Positions 49,240 through 62,251 of a DNA stretch of 64,000 nucleotides are shown here, piece after piece; positions within the stretch are counted from its first letter, which is position 1; each line of letters starts with the position of its first letter. This stretch comes from Dioscorea cayenensis subsp. rotundata (lineage: Eukaryota > Streptophyta > Magnoliopsida > Dioscoreales > Dioscoreaceae): positions 310,001 through 374,000 of the forward strand of contig NC_052495.1 in NCBI RefSeq assembly GCF_009730915.1. The letters run 5' to 3'. The position numbers were made by a program, and so were the translations under genes. The notes below the pieces were generated by a model. It saw nothing but the letters and a program-made list of their open reading frames with translations, had not been told where the DNA came from and ran no database searches.

Positions 49240-50975
49240 TGTCTTTGTTCATGTATTTTATAACTATTTGTGCACTCATTTGTCATGCATTAGAACCATA
49301 ATGTGGAATTCGATACTAAATATCGTATGTTTTGTATTAACAGGCTTAGGGCAGTGCTTAAAGATGAGGGAGATCCAAAAGAAGCAATTTAGACAGAAAA
49401 TGATGAAGTTAGAGCTCTCTCGGCATCATTAGAACAAGGACAATACAAACTGGGTGGTTTACGGGCAGCTTACGATTCACCTTACGACCAAAAGACCTTG
49501 CGCGGGCATGCTTATACCCATAAGGAGGATTCAAAGTTAATTCATAGGACCTTACGGGCAAGGCTTATGCCTATAAGGATGCCTGTAAGGGCCATTTAGA
49601 GGAGTTTACGACCATAGTGTATGCATGTAAGGGCAGTCGAGAGAAGCAGTATAGTGAGGTTTACGGTCCAGTGTTTACGGCCGTAAGCGGGACCGTAACG
49701 AAATCAGAAGACCTTATGGATGGGCCTTATAATCGTAAGTCATCCGCTAAGGCTTGCGACAATCTTCCCCAGCTCCCTTACAGCCTAGTCATTATGCCCG
49801 TAAGCAACCTGTAAATAGTCAGGTATAAATAGAACTTAAGAGGATTTCTAGGCTATCATCTATTCTATCTCTCTATTCTTTGAGGGTGATTCTTGGAGGA
49901 AAGATTGAGGAAGAAAAGGGCCGAATCTCCAGCACCTTGGGCAAGATTTAGAGAGGGATTTGATCCAGTATTCGAGGGGATTGGAGATCATAGACGTCAA
50001 GCTCACCTTGGCTAAGTGCGTGGAATCTACCTCGGCGAATCTCCATCTTAGCTAGGGATTGACAAGGAGGTTTTTATGGATCCTATGTTTACCTTTATAT
50101 ATCTCTTGTATCTTGAATGCTTGCCCTCCATTAATGGAGGGATAATTTGTAGATGTTTGGGCATAGTTAAACTCTAGGATTTATATTTTGTTATTCTGGT
50201 TGTTGGATCTCTTATGCTTTAATTGATTTCTGCTTTGTAATCATATCTATTTGAGTCTAATTGTGTAAACGGATGCTTGGTTGCTATTGAAACAAAAGCC
50301 CTAGCTCTTATATCTTGTATTGCTACATGACGAGAAGAAATTCCCACCTAGCTCTCATATTTTGAGAGGATAGTGGGTGCCTTCTAGATAGGGTATCTAA
50401 AAAACTTTGTCTCCCACAATCGTTCTGAGTGGGTTGATGATAATCTCCATTATCTTTGCAATCATGTGGAGTATATTTTAGGAGAAATTGCATTTATACT
50501 CTGTATTCAGATTAGGGATAATCTCTCTTTAGGAGGAGATTGTCTACTTAAGAGATTGTAATTAACCCGCAATAATGTTTCATAGAGTGTTAAGGCGATT
50601 GTGTGAATGTATGTATTAGCTCTGCACCGATTCAGTTATACTTCATCTAAGAAATCGGGGTTTTGTATGCTTATGAAAACTTTCGGTTGAAATAGGATTG
50701 CATGCTTAGACAACCATTGTCCTGCACTTTGTAACCCTAGAGGGATGTTATGTCCAGACATTATTCTCTTCCTTGAATTCTCTCATGTGATTTTCCCGCA
50801 TTTTCTAGCTTTCTTTAGGTTTTGTTTTCACACACTTAACGTACTTCACAAGGCTAATTTTCGGATTTAGAGTTATTATTAGTATTTACCTCCTTACTAA
50901 TTGTGGACCAATACTTTGCACTTCAAGTAAACTTTATTACGTGATCGGCACGTACACTTGCGTGTGTCCCTGTCA
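49240..50975 (+). mobile_element. Family-1 LTR, forward, near full length
   Basis: Aligned end to end with 34014-35751 except for the first ~25 bases. A TATA box tataaatagaacttaag lies near 49826. Palindromic cttacgg/ccgtaag elements lie in 49460-49810. Ends gtgtccctgtca at 50975. An ORF at 49617-49814 is only the palindromic U3 read through. Confidence 0.85.
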
Positions 50976-51466
50976 ACCGTCTAGCTTACAGTTGTAAGCG
51001 CTGGATCATAAGCTTCTCTAGATAGCCTAGAGACCACAATTATAAGTGATGAGTGTACAAGGTCCATGTATTTCATATCATTTTGTACACTCAATTGGTA
51101 TATACTAGAACCATATTATTGAATTTAATGCTAAATATAGTACTTGAATGCTTGGTTGCTAACTAGGTGAAACCCCTAGCTATCATGTTTGATGTGCTAC
51201 GTAACGTGTAGAAATACCCACCTAGCATAGACATGTTAAGATTAGAGGGAATTGTGAGTAATCCTAGGTGCATGGCACTTTGGAGACTCCGTCTCCCTCA
51301 ATTCTCTCGAGTGAGTTATTGGCAATCTCCGTTCTCTTTGCAATCATGAGGAGTGGATCTTAGGAGAAATTGCATTTCTGCTCTGTATTCTGATTATGGA
51401 TAATCTCTCTCTTTGGGGGAGATTATCTACTTAAAAGATTATCATTAGCCCACAATATGGTTTCAT

Positions 51467-53338
51467 CTAGAGTTATCGTTATAGTTATGACCCACACATA
51501 GGTTATAGGTTTGTTGAAGTTTTATATTTTATCCTTTTTCTTCTAAGTTAAAATTTTGAAGGGTTCTTATAATAGTACCAATCATATATTATCCATTTAA
51601 ATAAAATGATTTATTTGTATTCTTTTTATGCCAATTATATTATATATCCTCACATTTTTTATATTTCAAATTAGTATATTATTGATTTTAATATATCATA
51701 TATGTTGATATTTAATTTATTTTTTATTATTGTATTATGTCGATTTTGTTAAATATAAAAATTATTGTAGGTTGGAGATAGTAAAAGTAGTCCTTGTTCT
51801 CTATTAACTATTTCTTAATTTCATTATAACGATACTGATCCTATTATGATTTTTATAATATCATCTAATTACATTTTTAAAATTTAAATTTTATTATTTA
51901 TTAATCACTTTTATTTTTTAAATTGAATTGAATTTGATATTAACTATTTTATTTGTATATTTTATTTTTGCAGATAAAAGACTATCATGATAAATTTAAA
52001 GATAATTCGAATGAATGAAGGCTTTGCTTTATTATAATATTTGAAAGCTTTTTTTTTTATATTTGTAGATCATGTTAATATTATTTTAATTAATAATTAT
52101 ATTTTTAAAATTTAAAATTTTAAAATTTATTATTTATTTATCACTTTTTCTTTTTAAATTGATTTGGATTTCTGTTAATGTATTTGTATATGTATATTTT
52201 TTTTTATGCCACATAATTTTAAAGATAATTACAACGATTGAAGCCTTAGCTTTATTATAATTTTTGAAAACTATTTTTTTTAGATTTGTAGATCATGTTA
52301 ACATTATTTTAATTAGTGATTATATTTTAAATTTTAAAGTTTTAAATTTATTATTTATTTATTACTTTTTAAAATTGATTTGGATATCAACTAATGTATT
52401 TGTATATTTTTTTTTGTAGATAAGAAACCACCATAATAAATTTAAAGACAAATGTTTGAAAGCTATCACTTTGAGATTTGTAGATTCTGTTAACATTATT
52501 TTAATTAGTGTTTAAGTGCTAAGTGGGATTTTTGTATTTTTGAAAAATAATTTTAATTACTATTTTATTATATTATGTAAATTAATTTTGTAGAATTTAG
52601 ATTTTATCTCATATTTATATATATTTAAATTGTATATAAAATAATGTTGAAATTAGTCTCGTGAAAAATTATAAAATATTTTTTCCAGCACTTGCAAATG
52701 TTGCATTTCATTATTATCTACAAATACTATGCGGTTAAAACAACAATAATGAAATGTCGATATAAGAGTTTTAAGAAACACTTAACAAATGTTACTAAAT
52801 AATTTTGTACAAACATTTATAAATGAAATTTAATTTTAAAATAAGATATGAAGAATAACTTTTACAATATTTAAAAATATCAACTTAAATTAGAATTCAC
52901 AATTTCTAGTTAGTTAAACCAATATTTACAAATTGGTCAATATAATTAATTTAAGAGACTTTTAACAGATGTTACTATATAATCTATATAACAACAATTA
53001 CAAATGTTGTAATATTTAAAAATTAATGTGATAAAAACTTATGGCGACACCTACAAATGTTGCATACGATAAAAGGAAATGTTGCTCTAGCCATATACAA
53101 ATGTTGGAAAAAAATTCATACTGAGACTGTTTACCAATGTTGGGAAAATGTCAAAATAAATGTTAGAATATATAGGTACCGAAGTTTCGTGGAAATGTCA
53201 CAAGAAAGTATACCGACAGTGGCAATTACAACTTATAATCGACATTTGTTATAAAAGTCAGTATAGAGCTATTGCAATGGTTTTTGGCTATTTTACGACA
53301 CATGACAAATGTCATAAAACCCCATTTTTGTTGTAGTG
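51467..53338. mobile_element. CACTA-type (En/Spm) element fragment
   Basis: The right end reads tttttgttgtagtg, whose reverse complement cactacaacaaaaa is a classic CACTA terminus. Subterminal acaaatgt(t) motifs are abundant in 52690-53320. The matching left terminus was not found, so the element is truncated or its left end is degraded. It lies inside a family-1 LTR and is therefore younger than it. No transposase is evident. Confidence 0.7.
51850..52510. repeat. Diverged direct repeats of about 190-225 bp inside the CACTA element
   Basis: tttgtagatcatgttaa recurs near 52062, 52287 and 52476, preceded each time by a gataaatttaaagata-like segment. About three units are present. Confidence 0.7.
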
Positions 53339-53715
53339 ATAGAGTGTTAATACGATTGTGTGGATGTCTGTATCAGCTCTGCACCTATTCATATACTCTT
53401 TGCCTGAGAAATCGGGGTTTAGTATAATTTTGGAAACCTTCCGGTTCAAATAGGATTGCATATCTAGATGACCTTTGTCCTGCATTTTATAATCTTAGAG
53501 GGATGCTACGCCCGGACATTTCTCTCTTTCTTGACTTCTGTCCCATTATTTCCCTTATGTTCTTATTTTACTTGTTATTGTTTACACACACAACATTTGA
53601 TCATTAAGGCTAATTTTTGGATTTAGAGTTACTAGCAGTATTCACTTTCTTTCATGTGGACCGACACTCTGCTTTTAGCACACTATTATTATGCGATCGG
53701 CACAGTCACTTGCGT

Positions 53716-54125
53716 TGCTAGCAACGGCCGTATGTTGCTCCTCGTAAGCTCCTTTGGACAGCCCTTACGGTCTTACTTAATTAAGGGCATAACCCTTCTT
53801 GTAAGTCCCTATGTTTAACTTTATGCTCCTCATTACGGGCTTAAGTATGCCAATAAGATTCTCTAGATGTGGCTTACAGCCATAAGCACGGTGTAAGGTG
53901 CCCGTAAGTGAGTTTGTCTAGCCTATTATTCAATGGTTGATGCAGAGAGAGCTCTAACTTCCTTGTTTTGACTCTACAATGCTTCTTTTGGCTTTCTCTC
54001 ATCCTTAAGCACTACCTGAAGCTCGAAATACAATATTCACCATATTTAACATCGAATTCCATAATAATGCTCTAATACATGCCCAATAAATGTACACAAT
54101 GATATTTATAAATGTACACTCATCA
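53716..54125 (-). mobile_element. Family-1 LTR fragment, reversed (U3 and 5' end)
   Basis: Contains the palindromic cttacgg/ccgtaag region in reverse, then gagctctaacttcc, and ends gtacactcatca at 54125, the reverse complement of the family start. Confidence 0.75.
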
Positions 54126-55202
54126 ATTTTTTTTTATAAAAAAAAATTATTTTCAGAATATAAAAGTTAAAACTTTTGTAATTTAAAAATTATATACATC
54201 TATATATAATCAAACAAAAAAATTATCTACAATTTAATCTTTTTTAAACTAAATAATATAAAAGTACTTTTGGTAAGCTATCAAGTCGCCCTTCAAGAAT
54301 AATTCCAAATTCCTAATTATTCATAATTTCTGGTTGGCCTCAAATTGCTATTTAACAACTTGATATATTGACTATCTTAGGCATAACCTCAAATTTATCA
54401 TATCAGGCTAGTTGACATGCAGGATAATAATTAACAGCCTAGCATGTGTTCTCAAGATGATATATCAAACCACAATCCCACAATGATAAATCTCCCATAC
54501 TTTTTAACAATAGAGTATTGGAGAATATGGTTTCTCCAATAAAAGATCCACTGAACATTGAATGAATAGTAATGTTACAGTATTTCTACAGTATTTATAC
54601 ATTACTACATAGTACCATTTACAAAGGATTCAATTCCACACCACTTACACATCATTCGTATTCTTACCAATAAATTATCTAGTGATTGTCAAGCATCTTC
54701 AAGTCCTATGAACAAAAATAAAATAAAGACAAAACAAAATGGAAATGAAAAAATTACAAATGGTTAAATGGATTGGGATAAACTTGCACCACAAATGTCC
54801 ACTCAAACAATGCATGTTGAGTTCACTTGACATATTCAAATTTAGACCATGATGAATTATCTACGGCTTTTTCCCCTACAAAACCTAAACCAGTACTATT
54901 TATTGAGGATTCAGCCCCACACCACTTACGTATCATTCGAATTACTTACCACTAAATCATCTAATGATTGTTAAGTTTCTTCAAATCCTATGAAAAAAAT
55001 AGAAAAAAGGAAAAAAAAAACAAAATAAAAATAATACAAATGGATCAATGGATTAAGTTAAACGTGCACCACAAATGTCCATTTAAACAATTTGTTACCA
55101 TTCGACATGTTGAGTTTTCTTGACATTTTCAAATTGAGTCCACGAAGTCCATCATTTCTCCATGAAGAATTATGAATAATTTAGGGCATTTTCCGATATA
55201 AG
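54126..55202. other. AT-rich spacer with a duplicated ~130-bp segment
   Basis: No gene. The block with ccacaccacttacacatcattcg near 54630 returns near 54920, and caccacaaatgtcca recurs near 54790 and 55068. This indicates an imperfect ~285-bp direct duplication. Confidence 0.55.
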
Positions 55203-55976
55203 TAGAGATGGCAATTTGTACCTTAGTTGACGGTATATCCATACTTGTACCCGGTTAAAAAGGGTATTACCCTTTTTGACCTGATATGGATATAGGTAAG
55301 GGTATTACCCATTATTTATTGAGCGGATACGGGTCGGGTAAGGGTATGCCCCAATCCTACCCGAATCCTTACCCATACCATTACTCGTTGAAGAGCTCGT
55401 ACCCTCATATATATATATATATATAATTTTTTTTTATTAAACTAAACATTTACTCACAATTTACTTAAGATCCATTTTCAAGGGTGATTAATTTGAAATA
55501 ATAATACTGTAATTTTCTTTTAATCTATTATTTTGAATTCTAATTAATTTTTGTATTTATATTTGATAGAGCATAATATTATCAAAATTGAAATTTTCGA
55601 TTTATATTAAGAATTACATTATTTTCCATACCGATTAAATTATTTTTTTATTTATTTCACTTGTTCTTTTGTTAGAAACGTTGGATACAAATAATGTAAG
55701 CATTGGTGGATTTAGTTCTTGAAGATTTTTCACATATAATTAGTCAGTGTGTAACTAATATATTTCCTTGAATTTAATGATAATTTGATCTTATCACTTA
55801 ATATATTTTTTTTTATGCTTTTGTAGGTACTTGCTTTCTTCAGATAGTCAATGATATCAAGGACATTCTAATGTCATTTTCATTACTTTTTATGCTACGT
55901 TATGTAATTTTAAATTCATGGGTATGTGTTTAAACATTGTGTCGTAATAGATTATGAATTTATTATTATTATTATT

Positions 55977-56009
<33 letters not shown>

Positions 56010-56199
56010 ATTGTTTAAATTTAATTTGATAATTTGATAATTTGAATAATGGGTAAGCGGGTACCCTACGGGTAAGGGTAAGGGTATGATGTTTTTACCT
56101 CTAGAGGGTACGGTAAGGGTATAAGTATAGGGTAGGGGTTATGAGTACAGGTAAGAGTTTAGACACACTCTACCCATATCCTACACGTTGCCATCCCTA
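55203..56199. mobile_element. Non-autonomous hAT element, 997 bp
   Basis: Termini tagagatggcaa and, as reverse complement, tagggatggcaa. Flanking octamers gatataag (55195-55202) and catataag (56200-56207) agree at seven of eight. Subterminal regions are rich in gggtaagggta/taccc motifs. The centre holds (TTA)n(TTG)n at 55959-56012. It encodes no transposase. Confidence 0.9.
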
Positions 56200-56207
56200 C
56201 ATATAAG

Positions 56208-56562
56208 CTCTAAAATATATTATATTTATCAAAATAGCTCCGGGTTATTTTATTTACCAAAATGACCCCAAATCAAGTTATTGAGATACTGATTACATAT
56301 TTTAAAATTAAAATCACGTGCTTTTTATATTTTTAACTTTTTTTTATAACTAAAAAAGTGACTTATTTGTTGGCGTTTTAACCCAAGTTTTTTTAAAAAA
56401 AATTTTTATTTTTAAAGAATATATTAATATTTTTTATTGTTAGAATACAAGCATTAGTCCAAAAAATAATTAGGGCCATTAGATGTAATTTCTTTTCAAA
56501 TGTTATTTCTCACCTTTAACTATAATTGTTTCATATACAAACATAGATATTTTTAAATTAAA

Positions 56563-56593
<31 letters not shown>

Positions 56594-57231
56594 GTTATTA
56601 TTATTATCTTATAAATTGTAAATAGATTAGTTCATTATTATTATTTAATAATTTTTATTTTATTTTTAACTTATTTTATCTGAATAACTCTTATAATTTT
56701 AAAAAAATACATTTAGGTTCAAATAGAAAATATATTTTTTTTATTATATTACATATTTCTACATCGTATTGGGCAAGCAGTTCTATGAATCTTTAATAAT
56801 CAGGTTGCTTACATAAAGAGCATGTATTATACTTACTAGTATTAGGGTTTCTATCCAAGTTATTCGAAAAGAAATCACATCTAATGACCCTAATTTTTTT
56901 AACTGTCTTTTTTTTACTAATAAAAATATTAATATATTCTTCAAAATAAACAAATATTTTTTAAAATATTAAAAAAATTAGAAAATCAATTTATTAAAAA
57001 AAATTGGGATAAAAAAGCCTCAAATAGATCACTTTGTTAATTATATAAAAAAAGAAAGGGTTACAATAAAAAAAAGTGATTCTAATTTTAAAATCAGTGA
57101 TTTGATTGTCCTAGGGCCATTTAGGTAAATAAAAAAATATTTTTGGGGTTGCGGGGAAAAAGGCCCATTTATTTATATTATTTCTATCTCATTACTCTGA
57201 CTTAGAGCCTCAAACAAATAAAAAAGTTAGT
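56208..57231. other. AT-rich gene-free stretch
   Basis: Contains an (AAT)n run at 56560-56591. A loosely inverted pair of blocks (near 56280-56520 and 56840-57130, sharing cctaattt/aaattagg-type and gatgtaatttcttttc/gaaatcacatc segments) suggests a decayed inverted-repeat element. No gene is supported. Confidence 0.4.
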
Positions 57232-57232
57232 G

Positions 57233-57294
<62 letters not shown>
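57232..57294. repeat. (AAT)n microsatellite, about 21 units
   Basis: A pure trinucleotide run. On the minus strand it yields a meaningless poly-leucine ORF. Confidence 0.95.
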
Positions 57295-57295
<1 letters not shown>

Positions 57296-57400
57296 CCAAT
57301 TGTGAATTGCCTCTTGACCAATTGGCGCAAGATTTTTTATCTAAGGTACGTATTTGTAAGAAGACCCAAGATTGAATCTCAAACCTACACAAAATGAAGG
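57296..57400 (+). repeat. Possible SINE remnant between two (AAT)n arrays
   Basis: An A-box-like attggcgcaag and, about 60 bases later, a B-box-like agattgaatctc, with the segment flanked by identical microsatellites. The spacing is long for a tRNA, so this is tentative. Confidence 0.3.
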
Positions 57401-57480
57401 CATAGGTGTGAAGAGATATTACGTCCATGATTGAGTTCCTGACTTCTTATAAGGGCGTGGGGAAAGAGAGGTGTTTGTCA

Positions 57481-57481
<1 letters not shown>

Positions 57482-57526
<45 letters not shown>
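57482..57526. repeat. (AAT)n microsatellite, about 15 units
   Basis: Second pure AAT run, 190 bp downstream of the first. Confidence 0.95.
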
Positions 57527-57631
57527 TAGTGGCTTGAGAAAAGGGTAGTTGGGTGGCTGGTTGCGTTTTATAAATTTTCTTCAAAGATGCTAGTAGAAAT
57601 CGAGTATGACGATTGTGATTCATTGAGTTAC

Positions 57632-59333
57632 TGATGAATGTACACTGTTCACATATTTCATATCTATTTGTACACTCATTTGGCATGCATTAGAACCTTA
57701 ATGGGGAATTCAATGCTAAATATCGTGTGTTTTGCATTAACAAGCTTAGGGCAGTGCTTAAAGGTGAGGGAGATCCAAAAGAAGCAATATTTTAGACCGA
57801 AAACGATGAAGTTGGAGCTTTCTTGGCATCATTAAAACAAGGACAAGATAAAATGGGTGGCTTATGGGTAGCTTACAATCCGTCTTACAGCCGTAAGCAT
57901 AGTCTAAAAGACCTTGTAGGCATGCTTATACTCGTAAGGAGGATTTAGAGTCAATTAAGAGGACCTTACAGGAAAAGCTTATGCCCGTAAGGACCATCCA
58001 GAGGAGCTTATGACCACAGTGCACGCCTGTAAAGATAGTCACAAGAAGTAAACAAAAAAGCTTACGGTCCAGTGCTTACGGCCGTAAGCTAGACCGTAAC
58101 ATATTAAGAAAACCTTACTGATGAGGCTTAGTGCCAAAAGCATGCCTGTAAGGCTCGCGACTATCTTCCCCAGCTCTCTTACGGCTTTGCCATTACGCCT
58201 GTAAGCAGGTCGTAAACAATTGGGTATAAATAGAACTTAAGAGAATTTTTAGGGCATCATCTATTCTATCTCTCTATTCTTTGGGTGCGATTCTTGGAGG
58301 CAAGATTGAAGAAGAAAAGGGCTGAATCTCCAGCACCCTAGGCAAGATTTGGAGAGGGATTTGGCTCGGCATTCAAAGGGATTTGAGATCGTAGCCGCCA
58401 AGCTCATCTTGGCGTCGTGCATTGAAGGTACCTCGAAGGCTCTCCATTCTAGGGATTAACAAGGGGGTTTTCGATCATGGATCCTATGTCTACTCTTATT
58501 CCTTATATCTTGAATGTTTGCCCTACAATAATGGAGGGTTAATCTATAGATGTTTGGGCTTAGTTGAACTCTAGGATTTATTTTAATGATTTTGGTTATT
58601 GGATCTTTGATGCTTTAATTAATTTCTCATTTGCAATCATATCTATTTGAATCTAATTCCGTGTTTGAATGTTTTTTTGTTTTTTGCTAATGGGGCAAAA
58701 TCTTAGTTATCATGTTTGATGTGCTATGTGATGAGTAGAAATACCCACCTAGTATAGACATTCCGTGATTAGAGGGAATTGTGAGTAAGCCTGGGTATAG
58801 GGTATTTTGGAGATTCCGTCTCCCTCAATTCTCCCGAGTGAGTTGTTGACTATCTCCGTGCTCTTTGCAATAATATGGAGTGGATTTTAGGAGAAATCGC
58901 ATTTATGCTGTGTATTCGGATTAGCGGTAATCTCACTCTCAATTGTCATTAGCTCACGGTGAGGTTTCATAAAGTGCTAATGCGATTGTGTGGATGTCTG
59001 TATCAGTTCTACACCTATCGAGAAATAAGGGTTTAGTACAATTATGGAAACCTCTCGGTTCAAATAGGATTGCATACCTAGACAACTTTTGTCTTGTACT
59101 TCATAACCCTAGATGGATATTATGCCCGAACATCATCTCTTCCTTTGATTTCTCTCCGGTTTTATTTCCGTAATACTTATTTTTTTGTTTACACACACAG
59201 CTTCACTCATTAGGCTAATTTTTAGATTTAGAGCTATTACTAGTATTCACCTCATTCCCTGTTAACCAATACTCTGCACTTAAAGCACATTTTATTACGT
59301 GATCGGCATGTACACTTGCATTCGTCCCTATCA
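57632..59333 (+). mobile_element. Family-1 LTR, full length (1702 bp), probably solo
   Basis: Starts tgatgaatgtacactg and ends ttcgtccctatca. TATA box tataaatagaacttaag near 58226. U3 palindromes at 57870-58215. The left flank is GTTAC; the same pentamer occurs on the right but 5 bases past the LTR end (59339-59343), so a clean duplication is not proven. Confidence 0.88.
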
Positions 59334-59369
59334 TTATTGTTACATTAATAATTTGACGTTCAGATTAAA

Positions 59370-59695
59370 ATACTGTACATTCTACTTTTCATTGTGCTAC
59401 CAATCATGGTATTGCGCACAACACTTTTTTACTGTGCAACATATAGTAGAAACTACTATGTTGACGTACTATATATGCGTACTATTCACATGGAGAGATG
59501 TCACAACACTGTGCACTACAATTTTCACTGTGCAACACAGTAGAATTTACCATGTTAATGTACTATATATGCGTATTGTTCACATGGAGAGACGTCACAA
59601 TACTGTACACCCCACTTTTTACTATGCATCACACTATGGAAGCTACTATGTTGATGTACTGTATATACGCACTGTTTATATGGAGAGTGATTCGA
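59370..59695. repeat. ~110-bp tandem repeat, about three units
   Basis: Each unit has a cactgtgcaac(a) segment, then atgttgatgtactatatatgcg, then ttcacatggagag. Unit spacing is near 110 bp. Because the period leaves a frame open, ORFs of 135 and 66 residues appear here; they are repeat artefacts. Confidence 0.85.
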
Positions 59696-59739
59696 TAGCC
59701 ATTTGACTGAAATCCAACGGCTCCGCAGAAAAGACGCGG

Positions 59740-61613
59740 CCTCATCTTATATATATATATATACATATTAAACAGGAAAGTCTAATGCCACGTGTCAAGC
59801 TATGGGAAAATTTTTTCCCACCAAAACTCAATAATATTACAATAATATTAAAATATTTATAATGTGTATAATATATGAATTAAATTGGTTTATAGCGTAT
59901 ATTTTTAAAATAAAAAAATAGATTTTCAAAATATAAATATGGGATAAATTAAGTTTTTTTATTTACAAATTAAAAAATTAATAATGATAAATATTTTATC
60001 TCATTTAAATTTTAATATTATGGGAAGTTAAAATTTTTATTAATATATTAATCAATTATTTATTTTAATATTTTACAGTTGGTAGTTTATTTGTTATATT
60101 TGTTAATTCGGTGATGGTTTTGATTGATTAGATATAAGGTTGAAGGATTATTGATGGGATTTGGGAATGCTTTGTTGTAGGTTCATGCTGATTGTGGCTA
60201 CTTATAAAAACTCATTATAATGATGTCTATGTGGTTACGAGGTTAAATGAGTTAATATCAAAATATATTTTAAATTCTTATATTGAAATCAACTCTGTGT
60301 GAACTAAATTAGTTATGGTTATGAAATAATTATCTTCATATTTAATGTGTCTATGATTGATATTATTACAAAAATAATATTTTCAGAAATTAAATATGTT
60401 TTCTCGATTTGATACGCTATGCTATGTTGAAGTTGTATTTACCAAATATTAATCAAACACATGCTCTAATTTTGGATATTAGTAGTTTCAAAATTTGATG
60501 AATCTTTGATATAAAAATATCGCTGAAATATGAATAGATTATTAGAGATGTTGTATTGTAAGACCATGAAAATATTTATAATTCAGTTCTAAATTAATTG
60601 TAAATTAGTTGAGGTGTTGTATTGCTATAACATAAAGATATTTGCAATTTAATCCTAAATTAATTATGGTTTATTGAATAGAGTAAATTATAAATAATAT
60701 GTAGTATAATATCTTTTATATATAATTTTATTATAGTGTTTTTTATTAATGTATAAAGGATAATTTTTCATTATTATTATTTTAACTCCATTTAACTCAA
60801 AATTGAATTTTTAATTGTCACTGACTTTATTGAAAAAAAAAAAAATAATTAAAGTAATTAACCATATACCATCAATGATTTTATTATTTATTTCATTTTA
60901 ATATTTCTATAGGTTGAGAGTATTTGTTTTAATTTTCAAAATTCTAATTTGGTCTTAAAAAAAGTTAGAGAATTCTTCAATATGTCAATAATGAGATAAT
61001 TAATAAACAATTTTTCAAAATTTAAATTAAGTTTGTTATCTTCAAACATTATTATCAAAACTAACTATCACAATTATGTTTCTATTATTATTAAACATCA
61101 ATTTTTAGAAACCGACCTAGGGTGTGACTCGGGAAGGTTAAGTTTATAAGTCACGAGTCAATGGTCGAACCAGAGTTGATCCTATTATGAATATAATATA
61201 TATTTTTATTATTTTTATTGTATATAAATATATAATTAAGATGTATTATAAGTTAATAAAAATTTGAAAGTCAATAATATAAAATTTCAAAATCAAATGA
61301 TTTTTTTTATAATTTATAAATATTAATTTAATATCTTAAATAAAATACAAGAAATATGGCATGAAAATCTAATATTATTTAAAATATAAATTCAAACAAC
61401 ATAACATTAGAAAAGAAAATAATAAATTTTTTACATAAGTTGACCATGTTGGGCAGCTTAACCGGGTACTTAATTGAGTCAACCGAGTCAATTTTTTGTG
61501 CCGGGATTTGATATGACCCAACTTGGTAACATCTCTAAGTCAAACCGACCAAGATAATCTGGGTTTCAAACTATTAATTAATATTGTTTATGGTGTTCCG
61601 TAGGATAATAATA

Positions 61614-61646
<33 letters not shown>

Positions 61647-61845
61647 ACAACTCGTGTACATATTAAAATACAGTTCTATTCAATATAACGGTTTAATTTA
61701 AAAACTTTGAATAATACAATATAGATATATAAATTAATATCTGTTTGTATAACACATTTTTTTCAAAGTTGAATTATATGAGTCTAATGGGTTATGAATA
61801 AAATAGTAGCACATAAAATGGAGAAAATGTGTGTTGCAGCAAAAG
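59740..61845. other. AT-rich gene-free stretch
   Basis: Contains (TA)n at 59750-59764 and (AAT)n at 61606-61645. A GC-richer patch near 61100-61190 and 61440-61560 has repeated gagtcaa/gaccgag-type words, probably another degraded transposon. No gene is seen. Confidence 0.45.
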
Positions 61846-61849
61846 AGAA

Positions 61850-62080
61850 ATTGAAGATTTTTTATACGCCCTTTGCTTCTCCGCAAGTGCATGGGTTGTA
61901 CAAATAGTAATCTATACCTAATGGGATCAGGTAATCGATTCCTCAGGTACTGGAAAAAGCTTTCAACACTTGTTTATTTCCTAATATCTAGCCGATTCAA
62001 CAGATTGGTTTTGAACTAATTAAAACTACCAAAGAAGAGGGAAAAAAGAGAGAAGATGCAGGGTTTTGGGATATAGAGAT
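61850..62080 (-). repeat. Fragment resembling another LTR end
   Basis: cctttgcttctccgcaagtgcatggg followed by gggatcaggtaatcgattcctcagg is of the type that opens reversed plant LTRs. The boundaries are not visible. Confidence 0.35.
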
Positions 62081-62251
62081 AGCAATGGGAAGGACAGTGC
62101 GCTGGACTAATCCCCTTGACAAATGTATTGACTATGCTATTGACTACATTGACATCTCCTTGGACCATAGTGACCACCTACAGAATGTTTGATAACGTGC
62201 GTCCTCACTCAAGGCTCGGAGCGGACTAAACCCCTTCCCTAATGTGTGCCC

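Larger units (their letters stand above)
51047..53715 (+). mobile_element. Family-1 LTR with ~1-kb internal deletion, split by a CACTA insertion
   Basis: Starts tgatgagtgtacaagg and jumps after about 110 bp to the distal part (tgcttggttgctaac). It is interrupted at about 51466 and resumes at 53339 with agagtgttaatacg. The end is lost near 53715, where cttgcgt passes into unrelated bases instead of ccctatca. Confidence 0.8.

Noticed and set aside
47984-49814. Several ORFs of 65-80 residues
   Set aside because: They fall inside family-1 LTRs and are not conserved as frames among LTR copies.
57210-57686. Poly-leucine ORFs
   Set aside because: Translations of (AAT)n microsatellites on the minus strand.
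59299-59706. 135- and 66-residue ORFs
   Set aside because: Generated by a ~110-bp tandem repeat; no start context or domain.
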